From Anoplolepis gracilipes (taxonomy: Eukaryota; Arthropoda; Insecta; Hymenoptera; Formicidae), in contig NC_132971.1 in NCBI RefSeq assembly GCF_047496725.1, forward strand, positions 21,119,001 to 21,183,000: DNA of 64,000 nt, in the 5' to 3' direction. This document shows positions 27,201 to 38,112 of this stretch, piece after piece. A program made the position numbers and the translations under genes. The notes below the pieces were generated by a model that was not told the origin of the DNA, searched no databases, and saw only the letters and a program-made list of their open reading frames with translations. Positions within the stretch are counted from its first letter, which is position 1. Each line of letters starts with the position of its first letter.

Positions 27201-30200
27201 TCCGGTTCACAAAGGCCTCTCGTCAAAGGCGACACACGTGCACTTGACGCGATGAATATATGACACGTTAGTTATATGTAAATTTAATCACGCAGAGAAA
27301 AAGGAGGAGGATACACCTATATGCTCGAATTCTCTCGCGATTATAATCGCGAAAGACTCTCTCCCCCCCCCCCCTCTCTCTCTCTCTCGGAGTATTCGCC
27401 TCCCACACACTGTTGAAAGACAGCTTTGTTTGGTTTGCGCGTTGAATCCTAGTGGTTAGAATAGACTGAAAAATAAACAAGTGCTTTAGCGGGTTTCGGA
27501 ACAAAAGTGATGAAATCTCACACTGTTTAACGCACCCTCAAAAGTGAGAAAACCGGTGTAAAATTATCTTTTCTTTTCTTTTTTCTCTCTCCCTTTCTGA
27601 CTTTAGTTACGTAGACACATGGCCGAGAATAAAATGCGCATAAATTAAAATAAATTTGAAAAAAAATACACATGTTATGACATAATATAGATACATTTGT
27701 AATTCTTATAAGGAAATTTTAAGAATTCTAAGGTTGAGTCTGATCTAGCTTTTGTGATGTTATTTTCGACGAGAATTTGCCATTTTTTCGTTGCGAAATC
27801 TCCGATCAAATTTCAATATGTTTTATACTCGATCGATTCTATTAAAAAAATGCGTCGTGCCGGAAATTGGTAAAAATGTATTCGAATATTTCGAGTAAAT
27901 AACGGCGACGAAAATGGCAGAAATAAAAACAAACGGACTTTGTGTAAACGCGCGAGGCATGCGTGGATAAATTCCATTTTGGAGTAAGTGGAGCGTACGA
28001 TAAGGCGATCGTGATTGCAAATTCAATTCGATCGCGGACAGTCGTAAATTGCGAAACGTCGGTAGGGTTTCGTATATATAATATATCGTACATGTATCGC
28101 GATGCAATCGATGTTTCATGGACAATTTCTACATCGTATGATTAATACATCATGTTTATCTTACTATAATGCAAGCGATTTTTTTCTCGTCTTGCGAAAT
28201 AACAATATTTTTATAACATTTCGCTGTCTTTAGAGATCCTTCTATATTTTACGTTTCTAGAAGGTAAAAATTTTCAAATATTATTAAAGAAATGTCAAAG
28301 AAATTGTACATGAAATTCTTTTCAAATTAATAAAAAATTATAAAAATATCTAAAATATCTATAAAAATGTCTATAAAAATTATAATTATATACAACAGAG
28401 AAGATTAGAAATAAAATTCTGTTAAAGTAGGCTTAAAAATATTGAAATAATTAACTTTCAAAATGTTAATTTTTATCATTACATTTATATGTGTCCAATA
28501 ATTAGAATAGAAAAATTTGAGAAATGCGGCTACCCATTGCTCGCGCTTTATCAAAGACTCCTTTTATAAATGATTGCCGCGTGTACTGAAAAAACAATAT
28601 TCGTCGAATCATATCTCGCATAATAGATGCGCTGTTGTTTTTCCGAGCGAAAAATAGAGGTGCTATCGATTGACCTCTCGTGTGCATTGATACACGCTAC
28701 GCAACAGAGGGAGAGAACATTGACCGTGACCGGATAAGTTAATCCTCAAGGCAGTACCTAACGTTTATTTGAGAAAAATTTCAATTCCTTCTCCCAAAAA
28801 TCATATTAAAATAATGTCATTACATTCCAAAGTGGATCACTTTTAAACTATATGCATATTATAAATATACAAAGAGCTGTAAGTCACAAGATTATTGTAC
28901 GATAAAAAGAGATAAAAGATAAGTTAAGAGATAAAAAAAGAAAAAAGTCAAGTGGTTTCGAGATAATTGATATTGTTTCTTATCACGAGCATACTTTTAT
29001 TTTTATTTATTCGTATCGTAGACGATTAAGTTTCATTTTTATTTCGAATCCTTGTATGTATATCATTCATTGTAACAATTCTGACTAGCTTTTCGTTTTC
29101 GTTTAATAAAAAGATATTATGCAATGTTTATGAAAAGGGATATAGTAAGCTGATTCAAGGAAATTAAATCAGATCAAATCGTCGCGGGCAAAGTGAAATT
29201 AAAAGATCCACTTTCCTACATCGATACATCGATGTAATCCTCGCATTTTTTACGTGACATTGTGTCAGATTTGCAGCGTTTATAACAAGCGCGATATTAT
29301 TGTCTGTATCGATTAACCCCTCTGAAACGCTGACACGCTGTTCAGCGAAAAGAACATTGACCATGAGGGACGTGAATGACTTTAAAGATCCATTTTCGCC
29401 AACAATCTTTTTAAACGCTCGTCTACATACGCGAACATGACGGTACAACATCGATCGAAAGCATCAAGGTTGTGCAACGCAGAAAACGTCGGCCTTGAAA
29501 GATGCAAATCACTTTAAGATCTCTTTTTACGCCAACTAACGAAATAGCATTTTTTACGTAACATTTTGTCTGTCGAACTTTAGAGATTTAATAAGAGGAC
29601 ATGGGCTACTTCTTGCTGATTGATCAAGAACGAAAATGGCGAACCTAAATAAAAAGTATATAAAACAACCAGTCATTTTTAATAAACCCTTATATAAATA
29701 TTACAGAAAGAAAATTAGAAATCTGACAAGCAATATAAGTACATTGAAAAAAAAATCATCAAATATAGTTGAAATTTATTTTATTAATTCAACAACATTA
29801 TTAATCAAATCAATACGTGGCGTATTAATTTGATTAATAATGTTGTTGAATTAATAAAATAAATTTCAACTATATTTGATTATTTTTTTTCAGTGTAAGC
29901 GTTATGTAAATATAGATGATAATTTTATTTTTTTAAATTGATATAAAAATATTAAATATGTGCAATTATTAAAAAACAAAAAATATTTATATTAATTTAA
30001 ATTTTATTTATCTTTAGTGTAAAAAAAAAACCTTACACTTTTCACATTAAATCTTGTCAAAAAAACATTTAACCATTTTCCAGTATCCAGATCCAGATCC
30101 AGATTCTTATTAAAGAGCTCGATCGAATCCTCGCTAATACCTCATAACAGGAAAAAAATCTTTTGGCAAAAATCACAGGAATCATAAATAGAATGGAAAA

Positions 30201-33200
30201 AATGAATACAGCAAAAAAAGGCTCTGATAACCAAAAAAGGCTTATATATAAAAAAGCTCTTTTTACAATCGATACTTAAAATAGATGACCTTAAAGGTCC
30301 CGTACAGAAAAACAGGCATTGTACGAGTCTGAAATATAGGAAGATAAAAATGGACAAACTTAATGTGATAAAAAATAAGAATCTTTAGTTATAAAATGGA
30401 ATATAAATTGAATATAGAAAATAAATTTCTGGAATATGTGAAATATAATTGAAAAGATTTGCATCGAATCACAGCGCGCGAGAGAGAAAATATAATTTTT
30501 TTTGAATCTGTATCACAAAAATATATGATCTAGTAATAATATTCAAAACATAGGGTTGAAAAAATTATAACTTTATAGAAGATAGAAAAAAAAATCGATC
30601 AACAGATCGAAGGTTTTGAAATTATTTGACTTGCAAGAGAGTAAACCTACTTTTATATATTTCACCAATGAGTCATCGGGAAATCATTCACAGTATATAA
30701 CTTAGCACCCGTCCTTTTACTTAACTGCAAAATGACAACTGTTGTTCTACATTCGAGTCATCTCGAGGAGATGGTTGGTTATAGCATACAATTAACGTAC
30801 AGTTTAGCACATGGCACTTGTCCTTCTGTCTTCGTGTCGCGGAAAATGACATTGACTGTTTCTCGATTTGAACGACATTCTCGAAACAACAACTATTCTC
30901 ATTAGTGACAACGAGATGGAACCGCAACGTGGTTTTCATTATCTGACGTGTTATCCCCCACGTGAGATTTTATATAGAATAGAACGTAGGCTGTCATATA
31001 AATAACCGCGAAAAATATCGCGCAATATCGATGTGTATAAAAATTGTTCATTATGCAGTTTCGTATTTTTATTCAATTATAACCGCTGCGGTTGCAATAT
31101 ACATATGCATGTATATGCACGCAATGATCATAAATATTGACTCGTATTATCGTTCCATATATAACACTTATTTTAGAATATAAAAACTCATATATCATGA
31201 CGGTATCGAAAATAAAGATTGAGACAGGTATAATTCGATGAATTCAATAACGCGATAGCGGCAACTTTTTCTCACAAGTATAAGAGTGGAAATAATTCTA
31301 ATTTGTAGTAAAAAATTCAATTTAATTAAACAATATCGATTTCTATTTTCGTAATGAAAATCACGTGACGTAAAGACTGTTATTCGATAATTTTTATATA
31401 GAGCAACACAACGAACGGATGTTTCATCATTCGGTGAGATTATTGATCGGCCGATAGTGGCTTTGTGTATCGGTCTGGCAAATCAGCAGCCCGAGAATCA
31501 GGGGTTCTTCGAGGAGAGAATCCGGCTCTTTTATTAAATAATTCTTTGAATTATCGATGTAAGTCACGAATCCCTGATTTAATTGCGCGCTCCCGTGTTA
31601 ATATAAAGTCGTTCGTTACGCGGATCTCCAAGGATTCGTGCTACAAACGGAAGAAATTACTAATTGACATTGCGACATAAGTTAATAACGAAAAAGAAAC
31701 TCATGTGAAAGCTCATAATTGCTCTGCGACACGATAATTTCTAAGTGCGATAAAAAAGACAATCGTATCTTCAATGATTATATTATATTATATATTATAG
31801 ATATTACAATATATATTACGACACGTATGCTTATGCAATCTATAAGTTGTAAAAAATATATAAAGTATTATCTTTTATATCTTAGTATTAAAAGAGCTAA
31901 ACCGTCGTTTTGATAATACATTAAGGAATTTTAATATTTAATCCTCAAACTGAACATGTTTTTATGGCACCGTAATAATCCTGAACACGTGGATAACTGG
32001 AGTCCGACTTAATTGTTGTACTCTAAAATTACTTAAAAAATTCTTAAAAAATTTACACATCTTTTGTTAAGTTTAAATTGAAAGTTTATGTAGTAGGGTT
32101 AAAGAGAAAATATTTTTAAATACTGTATTTTTGTTATTTGTTAGATCAAGATTTGGAAACATAGATGTTTTATATAAAAATTAATAAAAATTTGAAAAAA
32201 TAATTTTGAACGAAAGGGCTTCCAGGAATTTTTAGTTCAAAGTTCAAAGTTTACGAAAAAAAATACTATATGTCCACAGCTTTAAAAAATATGATTATTT
32301 ACATGAGCGAAAATGGATAATTTTCAAGTATAAAAAAAATGTGTTTTTTCTGAGGAAAAATTTTTTTTAATCTTCAAGTAATTTATTTGAAAGAAAAGTG
32401 ATAATGTAATTTACATTACAATCTACAGTATCAAAATTGATTAATACATACAACCCCTGTTTGTTGTTCGTTATCATGCTGATTTAATAAAAGATATTTT
32501 TAGCATGAAAATAAATGAACACAATAGAAATTAAAGCAATAGAAATTAAAGATTGGCAGAACATTTTAAACATATCATGTGTCTGTGATTTATAAAAAAA
32601 ACGATTAACAGCAATAGAACAATATTTAAAAAAAAAAAAAAAAAAATTATTTAATTACTCTTTCTTATTTAATACATAAAACGAATACGTCATTTGTGTC
32701 CGCTTCAGATTTAAATTCGCCAGCACTTTGCACTGAATGAACTGTTTAAATTGTCCTTTCATTTATAAGTCCCTTTTGACACAAACTTTTTTTAGATAAG
32801 TTTTCCAACCTCGAGATTTTATTAATATTTTTTTAAAACAATGAATTAAAATTGACATGGACACGAAGGATTCACGTGTTCAGTTTGGGAGAGTTAATAT
32901 CATTAATATTTAATAATCCGATAAATTATATTATTGCTATAGATCTCACAGTTTAATAAAACGAAAAAAAATCCTCTTTAAACTCCAAATTATTATACAA
33001 TCAATATTTAATTAATAATAGTAAAAAATTAGTAATTGTAAAAAAAGCATATATATATATATATATTATTTCAATTATATTTTTATATTTTATATTTATA
33101 TTTATTTTTATATAACGCATGGAAATATCGATGGCAGATTAATTCTATATATGATGGAACGAAATTCTCTACATTCCTGTTATATATTATATTCTTACCA

Positions 33201-33337
33201 TCGTGGAAGTTTCATCATGCAAAGCTTATAACACGTTTCTCCCTCTTTCTCTCTTAATTTCTATCAATAACAACAGATTTAAGTTAAATTGAAAGGTCTA
33301 TACTGACAAGGACTCGATGGTAAATATTATTCTATCG

Positions 33338-33374
<37 letters not shown>

Positions 33375-36300
33375 CTAGAGATGTTAACAAGATATGATCA
33401 ACAGAGTCAAAATGGAAAGTCGATAATCGCGCGTGGCATGAAAAATGCTTGGACATGCTCGTTTAAATTAGGACAAACTCATAAATTAGGCCAAATGCAA
33501 ATTATCACACAAGTCTCGTGTATACGTGTCTTAAAAATAAAAAAGGCGTGTAAAACTGAAAATCTAGAAAATTTGTTTTATCATGATAAAACGAAGAAAG
33601 AGAATATGTACAATAATTTCGGCATTTTTTACAGCAACGAATCAGAAATGTTTTGGCACACCCCGTAGATCTATATAATATGAAGCGTTTCGTGCAACTA
33701 CGCGCCAGCAAAATCGATAATTAAATGGAACTCGTACGGTTTCGCGACTTATCAGGTCAGACTAATACAGTTTTGTCGACGACTATTCGTGAAATATGTT
33801 TATCTATTTTTATCAAGCCGTTTCTTCGATATTTGCAAGACGTATTGACAACTTAACTCGTTCATGAAAAATATTGTAAAGAAAGATACGCAGACAGGAA
33901 GGAAATATGACAAATTCTTGACATATATGAGTTCGTAAAACAAGAATATGAGATATAAATACGAGAAAAAGGAATGTACATATTACTTATATATCGGAAA
34001 AGAGATAGAAATTTTTTTATCATAAAAAAAATAGTCATAAAGAGAGAATTATCTACTCTATTGTTTTTTTTTTTTTTTTTTTTTTTTTTAATTCTGAACT
34101 ACATGATTTCAATATTATTATACATAATACACATTATATATTTTTTAATTTTCATTTCGATCATTCATATACTCTCACGTATCATAAATTTACATTTTGC
34201 ACATGAATCACGAAACTATAAATACTGTTAGGCCGCAGTGATGAGAAGATTCATTGACGAACCAATGTCAAAGAATGACATCATGCGAAAGCATTTATCT
34301 CAATTACGGACATATGTAAATTTCAAATTTCTCGCCGTTAGCTCTCTCTCTTATCCAGACATCGACATCTATTTTTTGAATTAAAACAAATCTATCCGTC
34401 AGATTTTATCTTCTTCATTCAGCGTCCGCTGATTCATTCTAAAAACTCGTTTCAACGCGCGTGTATGCGCGCAATATGATATCTCTCTATTAAATAATGA
34501 GGAAAGGATTACCTCTTCCGGCTGATCGAAGAGAGAAAAGTCGAGCCCCGGTAAGGGCGAAGGCTGAAATAGACGTCGATCGATTTTGCTGAATGCGGAA
34601 TGGGGTTCATTGAGATACGCGCTCGCGCCGAGGTCAGATCGTAGGAGGGACGGAGAGGGCGGTAGAGAAAAAGAGAGAGAGAGAGAGGACTATCAATCGA
34701 CTATCAAAGTCGCTGTCATCCGTCCACCCCGGCACGCTTTCGTTCGCAACGGAAGGAAATTACCAGCGCGATATGTAATCGGTCGACATGACTAACGACA
34801 GTTGCCGCTACCGCGAAAGGTTCGTCACCTTGTGAATTATTCCATCTTTCGTTCAAAGAAGGAAACCCGCGCGAGGTCTTTGTTAATTCTAAACACGATG
34901 TATAGGGTAAACTTGGGTATGATGGCCATAGGCTGTAATTTTTTCAATAATCGTTACATAGCGCGCTTTTTTAATCATTATCAAAGATAATCGATATTTA
35001 CGGCAGTTTATGTGCATACATTGCTCGAAATAACGATATTGTGAATCTTACATCATATTTTTACTTTTGACTAGCAGCAAAGTTTTTCATTTGTCCACTA
35101 AAAACTGATAACGTCGAATAAATTACAGTTAAGTTATCGTAATCGACGTCAGACATATTATAAAGATATGTAAATTGTTATACGACCTATAATTTTTATT
35201 TTCGTTTTCACTATTTTTTCATAAATATTATGGCCATCTTTTCCTTAAAAGAGTTGGGTAAGATGGCCAATGCTTACGTTGTACTATTTTGATAATATAA
35301 AATTTCTGTTAAATATTTTCCTTTTAATTTCGATAATATTACGTAATTGAAGCTTGAGTGAAGATAATATGCCAAACACTATTAAAAAATAACAAAAATA
35401 AAAGTTTTTTTTTTTTGCATTTTAAAAAACTGTGGCCATCTTACCCGAGTTTACTCTACTGTTATGTGTGTATACGAAATACTTGTGTTTACGTAGCTAA
35501 TGTATGTGTGTCTCGTAGTCGAAAGATTTACCGTAGATAAATTTCACCGGAACAATACTGTATTGTACATTTAATTAACGTTATACACGATGCGTGATTT
35601 CGTACGTTTAAGTTTTATTAAAATTATTGTAACTTGTAAATGTCACTTCTTTATATATAAATGATGTTTGTTCGGGTTATGATACCCGATTACGAAAGTG
35701 GTTCAAAGTCACACATCTTTCATTTTGAAATAATCACCCGTTGCTCTTTGCGTGTGTTTAAAATACACTTGTTGGCTTAGCTTAAGAAAATGCATAGATA
35801 TCTGTTTCGTGTTTATCTTTGAATAATGATAACATTTATTTTGTTAATATGAAAAAAAAAATATATAGATTAAATAATTTTGTTTATAATTACACAACAA
35901 TCACGTAATAATTTAGATACGTATATTGAAGCAACAGTTGAGGAAAATTGTGAAATCTTGTTGCTCTCATTCTGCACCATATTGAATTTGTAATTTAAAT
36001 GTAAGTTTAAAAAATGTAATTTGTTTGTGAAATTGTTCTGAGAAATATGTGTACATAATCTATAAAAATTTACAATTAAGGGGATGAAAGTGCTCTTTAA
36101 CGTTGCAAACTTTATTTTGAAAAATTAACTTCGATCAGATTAGGGTGGTAATTAATTAAGCCGAGAGTAGAAGGTTCTTATTTGGATCGCGTGTTGATGA
36201 TATAAATGAAAAAAAAAATGTAATGAAACTTCATAATTTTACATGTGACATAATTTTATATGAAAAATTCATAAACAGCTGTTTTAGATGTTCTAAGCAA

Positions 36301-38112
36301 AATTTACTGTTTATAAAAAAAAATACACGCACATATAATATAAAATACTTGTACATGACAAAACTTTCTTAATATTGTTCTTATTGTTAGCTACGTTCTC
36401 TTGAATATCGCTTGTTTCTTGAAAGATAATAATTTAAATGAAACTTAAATATAAGAATCAAGCATTGTGTAGCCTTAATTGAGTGTACAATACATTATTG
36501 TTCCAGTGAAATTTATCTAACGTAAATCTTCAGACCATGAGAAGATACATACATTAACTTGTGTAAACACAAACGTTCTTGATATTGTATAAAGTCGAAT
36601 GCGCACAAGAATTCATGTCTCTTTCGGACAGATACAAAGTTCTAAAATCGAATTCCTTGCTCGAGAATAATGTCCTGCTAATAAACCAGAATAGAACAAA
36701 TCGTCAATAAATAGGCGATTCCATCCTTTTCCACCGCGCATTCTACAGCTTTCTTCGTTTCTCTTCTCTAGTAAAAAGAAGGAATCTTTGTCACAATCGT
36801 AACATAAAAATGTGCGAAAACTTTTCGTGAAAAAACAAGTAAAAATATCTGCTCGTGTATGAGATTTTAGTACAAGTGCTAAAACTATGCTATATTATTA
36901 TAACATAATGTATGCTAACATAACATCTAGTGCATAATAATAGCAGAAATATAATACTAATTTTGTAATTATAATAATTAATGTTTCTGCATATGCATGA
37001 CATGTAATTAACAGTAACTGACGTTCCGTATCCGGCTGTCAAAAGTAGTGTTAACGATCGCGCGAGTGGAAAGGCCACTTTCAGGAATGGAACATACACC
37101 GTGAGTAAAATGTCTGTGTCCTTTTCACACTCCCCACATTTTTCTACAATTCTTTCTTTCCCTCGTCTCTTTATTTCGTAAAAAAACATACATTTGTTTC
37201 GCCTTTAATCGCAAAAAGATTGCTAAAAAAGCATTCTCTAAACGGACTCTTAGATTCCACCTCAAGATACTGCACGATCACTGTTATTATATCGTGCAAT
37301 GTTTCAAGATTCTATCTTCCGCGATGAGTTGGCCAACACACTCATCGCGTTTCTAATCGCTTTTCTGATTTGCACACATTTGCATTTTTATTCGAATTTT
37401 TGAGCAAACGAAAAACGTAGGATAAAAATATATTTTCAAGAAATGCGGTTTAAAATACATGTTAATTATTTGATTCAGAGTAGAAAGGAGGGCTTAAGCT
37501 GCTCTGAAGTCAGTTTCATGCGATTATGCTCGTCAGAGAATTGATTCCCGTCAAAGAGAATGCCGGGGTTCGCGCCAAGACAGTGGGGAGGTGTGAGTCA
37601 AGCACGAGTCACCTTCTTCAACGGCAGACAAATGGGAAAGGTGAGCGACTCGTAGCTTAACTTGCGGCCCCTCTACACTCTTTCGCGCGTACCTACTCTC
37701 GCAGTGCGTAGACAGTGGAACGAACGTACTCGAAATCATCCGAAAACTCAGAGTACGCGGGTACACCCTGCCTGTTTCACGCCGAGAATTTCAATCATTC
37801 ACCTTTCTCTCGTCGACGATCTCGAATGAATTTTTTTTTCCTCTCTTTCCTCTGATACGGATTTTAAATTTAATTAAACATGAGATAAAAAGGAAAAAAA
37901 GAAAATGCCATCTAGTTTGAATTGGCAAATTAAGCGAGCGCCGGCTCGATATATCCAAGGAACTTTCACTCTCTTTACTTACAGTCAAGATGCTTCTTTT
38001 TGGGTCCAATCATCTCCTCCGTGGTAGCCTTGCAGACGGACTTGGCAAGGCCCTGGCCGGCGATGCTGTGCCTCGCGGCCAGCAGCCTGTCGTTGATGGT
38101 CTGTCCCGCCAT
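7671..38112 (-). CDS. lap: AP180/CALM-type phosphatidylinositol-binding clathrin assembly protein
   Basis: Adaptor that binds PtdIns(4,5)P2 through an N-terminal ANTH domain and recruits clathrin, AP-2 and EH-domain proteins at endocytic and synaptic membranes. Coding exons from the 5' end: 37983-38112, 20225-20367, 20073-20148, optional 18013-18024, 17338-17440, 17036-17244, 16806-16912, 16684-16725, 16073-16167, 14268-14439, 13896-14009, 13671-13812, 13438-13527, 11241-12026, 10233-10353, 9396-9504, 8825-8896, 7671-7937. All junctions are GT-AG and phases agree, giving 929 aa (925 without the microexon). Start ATG at 38112-38110 has A at -3 and G at +4. Visible signatures: the ANTH lipid-binding lysines K28, K38 and K40 followed by H41; the family segment DIPDLTKAPSSLLDALEQ; several NPF motifs (EH binding), DLF and DPF motifs (AP-2/clathrin binding), ending DPFGAL. 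The tail is Ala/Gln/Pro/Gly rich and predicted disordered. The gene spans 30 kb because of large MITE-filled introns. Family identity is very secure; exact isoform structure is inferred. Confidence 0.96.
9790..10092. mobile_element. Rearranged mariner transposase fragments
   Basis: On the plus strand 9916-9951 translates as SPDLASSDFHLF, the hallmark of the third catalytic block of mariner transposases, followed by a stop. A piece near 10032-10090 resembles the mariner C-terminus (FAAG..., then VEK). A second copy of that C-terminal piece lies on the minus strand at about 9790-9885 (FFAIEVDALVHQWNKY, ending YMEK). The fragment is therefore dead and partly duplicated in inverted orientation. 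It sits in the AP180 intron 9505-10232. Confidence 0.7.
11224..12026 (-). CDS. lap: AP180 large disordered exon with optional early stop (short C-terminal isoform)
   Basis: Read to 11224, this exon runs past the donor at 11241 and ends SGDGNA then TAA, giving a protein of about 745 aa (741 without the microexon). Using the donor (TCAG, then GTGACG) joins it in phase 1 to the exon at 10353 and gives the long form. The exon has an NPF near its start, two DLF boxes, poly-Ala and Gln-rich tracts, an FDDLNDSI segment, and a stretch reading VGYGIP that resembles the C-terminus of vertebrate CALM. The short ending is plausible as intron retention or alternative polyadenylation, but I saw no convincing AATAAA just downstream. 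Confidence 0.55.
12343..13088. mobile_element. Long palindromic (foldback) MITE, CAGGGTG family
   Basis: Two arms of about 310 bp face each other around a spacer of about 120 bp. The left end starts CAGGGTGAGGAAAAAATACC, the right end mirrors it, and internal blocks such as GGTTTCAAGGGGACCATAA and GAGCTTTCTAAAA recur inverted. No coding sequence. Lies in the AP180 intron 12027-13437. Related pieces are at 41248-41368, 59121-59360 and 59995-60026. Confidence 0.8.
17744..17868. mobile_element. Short Tc1/mariner-like palindromic MITE
   Basis: A roughly 40-bp left end (GCATTGACAAAATTATTAGG and on) is almost perfectly mirrored on the right, with a spacer of about 45 bp and TATA at both edges. No coding capacity. 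In the AP180 intron just upstream of the YDMSPF exon. Confidence 0.75.
18013..18024 (-). CDS. lap: 12-nt cassette microexon of the AP180 gene
   Basis: Between the exon ending LDKSGVQ(G) at 20073 and the exon starting (G)YDMSPFIRRY at 17440, the minus strand has a GAAGCAG acceptor, the 12 bases GAATACGTGTGG, and a GGTGAGTT donor. Both flanking exons use phase 1, so inclusion adds four residues (I-R-V-G) in frame in the ANTH loop just before YDMS, and skipping also keeps the frame. AP180 family members vary in length at this point, so a cassette is plausible. The splice signals are strong for so short an exon, but use in transcripts is inference. Confidence 0.62.
18690..18840. repeat. Dispersed repeat, copy A (related to 24760-25310)
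   Basis: Starts CCAGGATGTCTGCTCAAATT and ends with a block ATCGACAGATTACCGATTGC ... TAAGAGCAAAATTA. Both blocks recur in the same order at 24760 and about 25240-25300, where the middle is longer. Probably a dispersed element with an internal deletion here; superfamily unknown. Confidence 0.6.
18849..19792. mobile_element. Long inverted-repeat (foldback) element in an AP180 intron
   Basis: Left arm about 18849-19180 and right arm about 19435-19792 are diverged inverted copies: the ends read GACTATAGCCGAATAAG and, reversed, GGCTATAGCCGGATAA. Interior matches include AAAATGTCATTTTCAGTTTT, GATCCCATATC and TTTGATGATTGA. The loop of about 250 bp is AT-rich. No coding capacity; open frames inside are A/T homopolymer artefacts. 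No clear target duplication. Confidence 0.7.
22706..22923. repeat. Two-copy tandem duplication, period about 116 bp
   Basis: TCGTTAATTGAA, TTTAATCTCAAGGTTGAACC and TTAAAATGTAAAGGCAATTT occur in the same order at 22711 and 22827. Ends near a poly-A run (about 22925-22947). In the large AP180 intron. Confidence 0.8.
23032..23958. mobile_element. piggyBac-like MITE, copy 1
   Basis: Bounded by TTAA on both sides (23032-23035 and 23955-23958), with inverted ends TTAACCCTCAAACTGAACAC and TTAATCCTCAAACTGAACAC. TTAA duplication plus a CCCT-type tip is the piggyBac signature. About 927 bp with no transposase frame, so non-autonomous. A second copy in opposite orientation is at 31938-32897. Confidence 0.8.
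24181..24214. repeat. (CT)n microsatellite
   Basis: Seventeen uninterrupted CT units in the large AP180 intron. Confidence 0.9.
24760..25310. repeat. Dispersed repeat, copy B (related to 18690-18840)
   Basis: Shares the starting block (CCAGGATGTCTGCTCAAATC) and the final block (TTGGCAGATTGTCGAATGC ... TAAGAGCAAAATTA) with copy A but keeps about 400 more bases between them. No open frame, no clear terminal inverted repeat seen. Confidence 0.55.
29740..29897. mobile_element. Near-perfect 158-bp hairpin MITE, mariner-like tips
   Basis: Reads TACATTGAAAAAAAAATCAT on the left and ends TTTTTTTTCAGTGTA on the right. Arms of about 76 bases are almost identical when reversed, around a loop of a few bases (ACGTGGCGT centre). 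TA at both ends and TACA(C/T)TGAAAA tips fit Tc1/mariner MITEs. The near-identity of the arms suggests a young insertion or gene-conversion-like maintenance. Confidence 0.75.
31938..32897. mobile_element. piggyBac-like MITE, copy 2 (inverted relative to copy 1)
   Basis: TTAA at 31938-31941 and 32894-32897; ends TTAATCCTCAAACTGAACAT and, reversed, TTAACTCTCCCAAACTGAACAC. The interior matches copy 1 in reverse orientation closely over most of its length (for example CTGAAGCGGACACAAATGAC in copy 1, and its complement here). No transposase frame. Confidence 0.8.
34063..34090. repeat. Poly-T run
   Basis: About 28 consecutive T on the plus strand in AP180 intron 1; possibly the remnant tail of a retroposed sequence, but no body was recognised. 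Confidence 0.6.
34904..35458. mobile_element. MITE with long terminal inverted repeats (GGGTAA..GATGGCCA)
   Basis: Left end AGGGTAAACTTGGGTATGAT then GGCCATAG; right end reversed AGAGTAAACTCGGGTAAGAT then GGCCACAG. TA flanks each end. The GGGTAAGATGGCCA motif also recurs subterminally near 35256-35270, inverted next to TGGCCATCTT near 35230. No coding capacity. In AP180 intron 1. Confidence 0.75.

Larger units (their letters stand above)
20368..37982 (-). other. lap: 17.6-kb intron 1 of the AP180 coding region
   Basis: Joins MAGQTINDRL...KKKHLD to (Y)LIHCTNEPN. Apart from the repeats listed separately I recognise no gene within it on either strand; the open frames are short and A/T-biased. 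It may contain enhancers or alternative first exons, but I see no specific evidence for them. Confidence 0.7.

Noticed and set aside
33381..33711. Opposed open frames near a sequence reading GTTTTGGCACACCCCGT, possibly a mariner tip
   Set aside because: I could not find a matching inverted terminus or any transposase motif, so it is not called.
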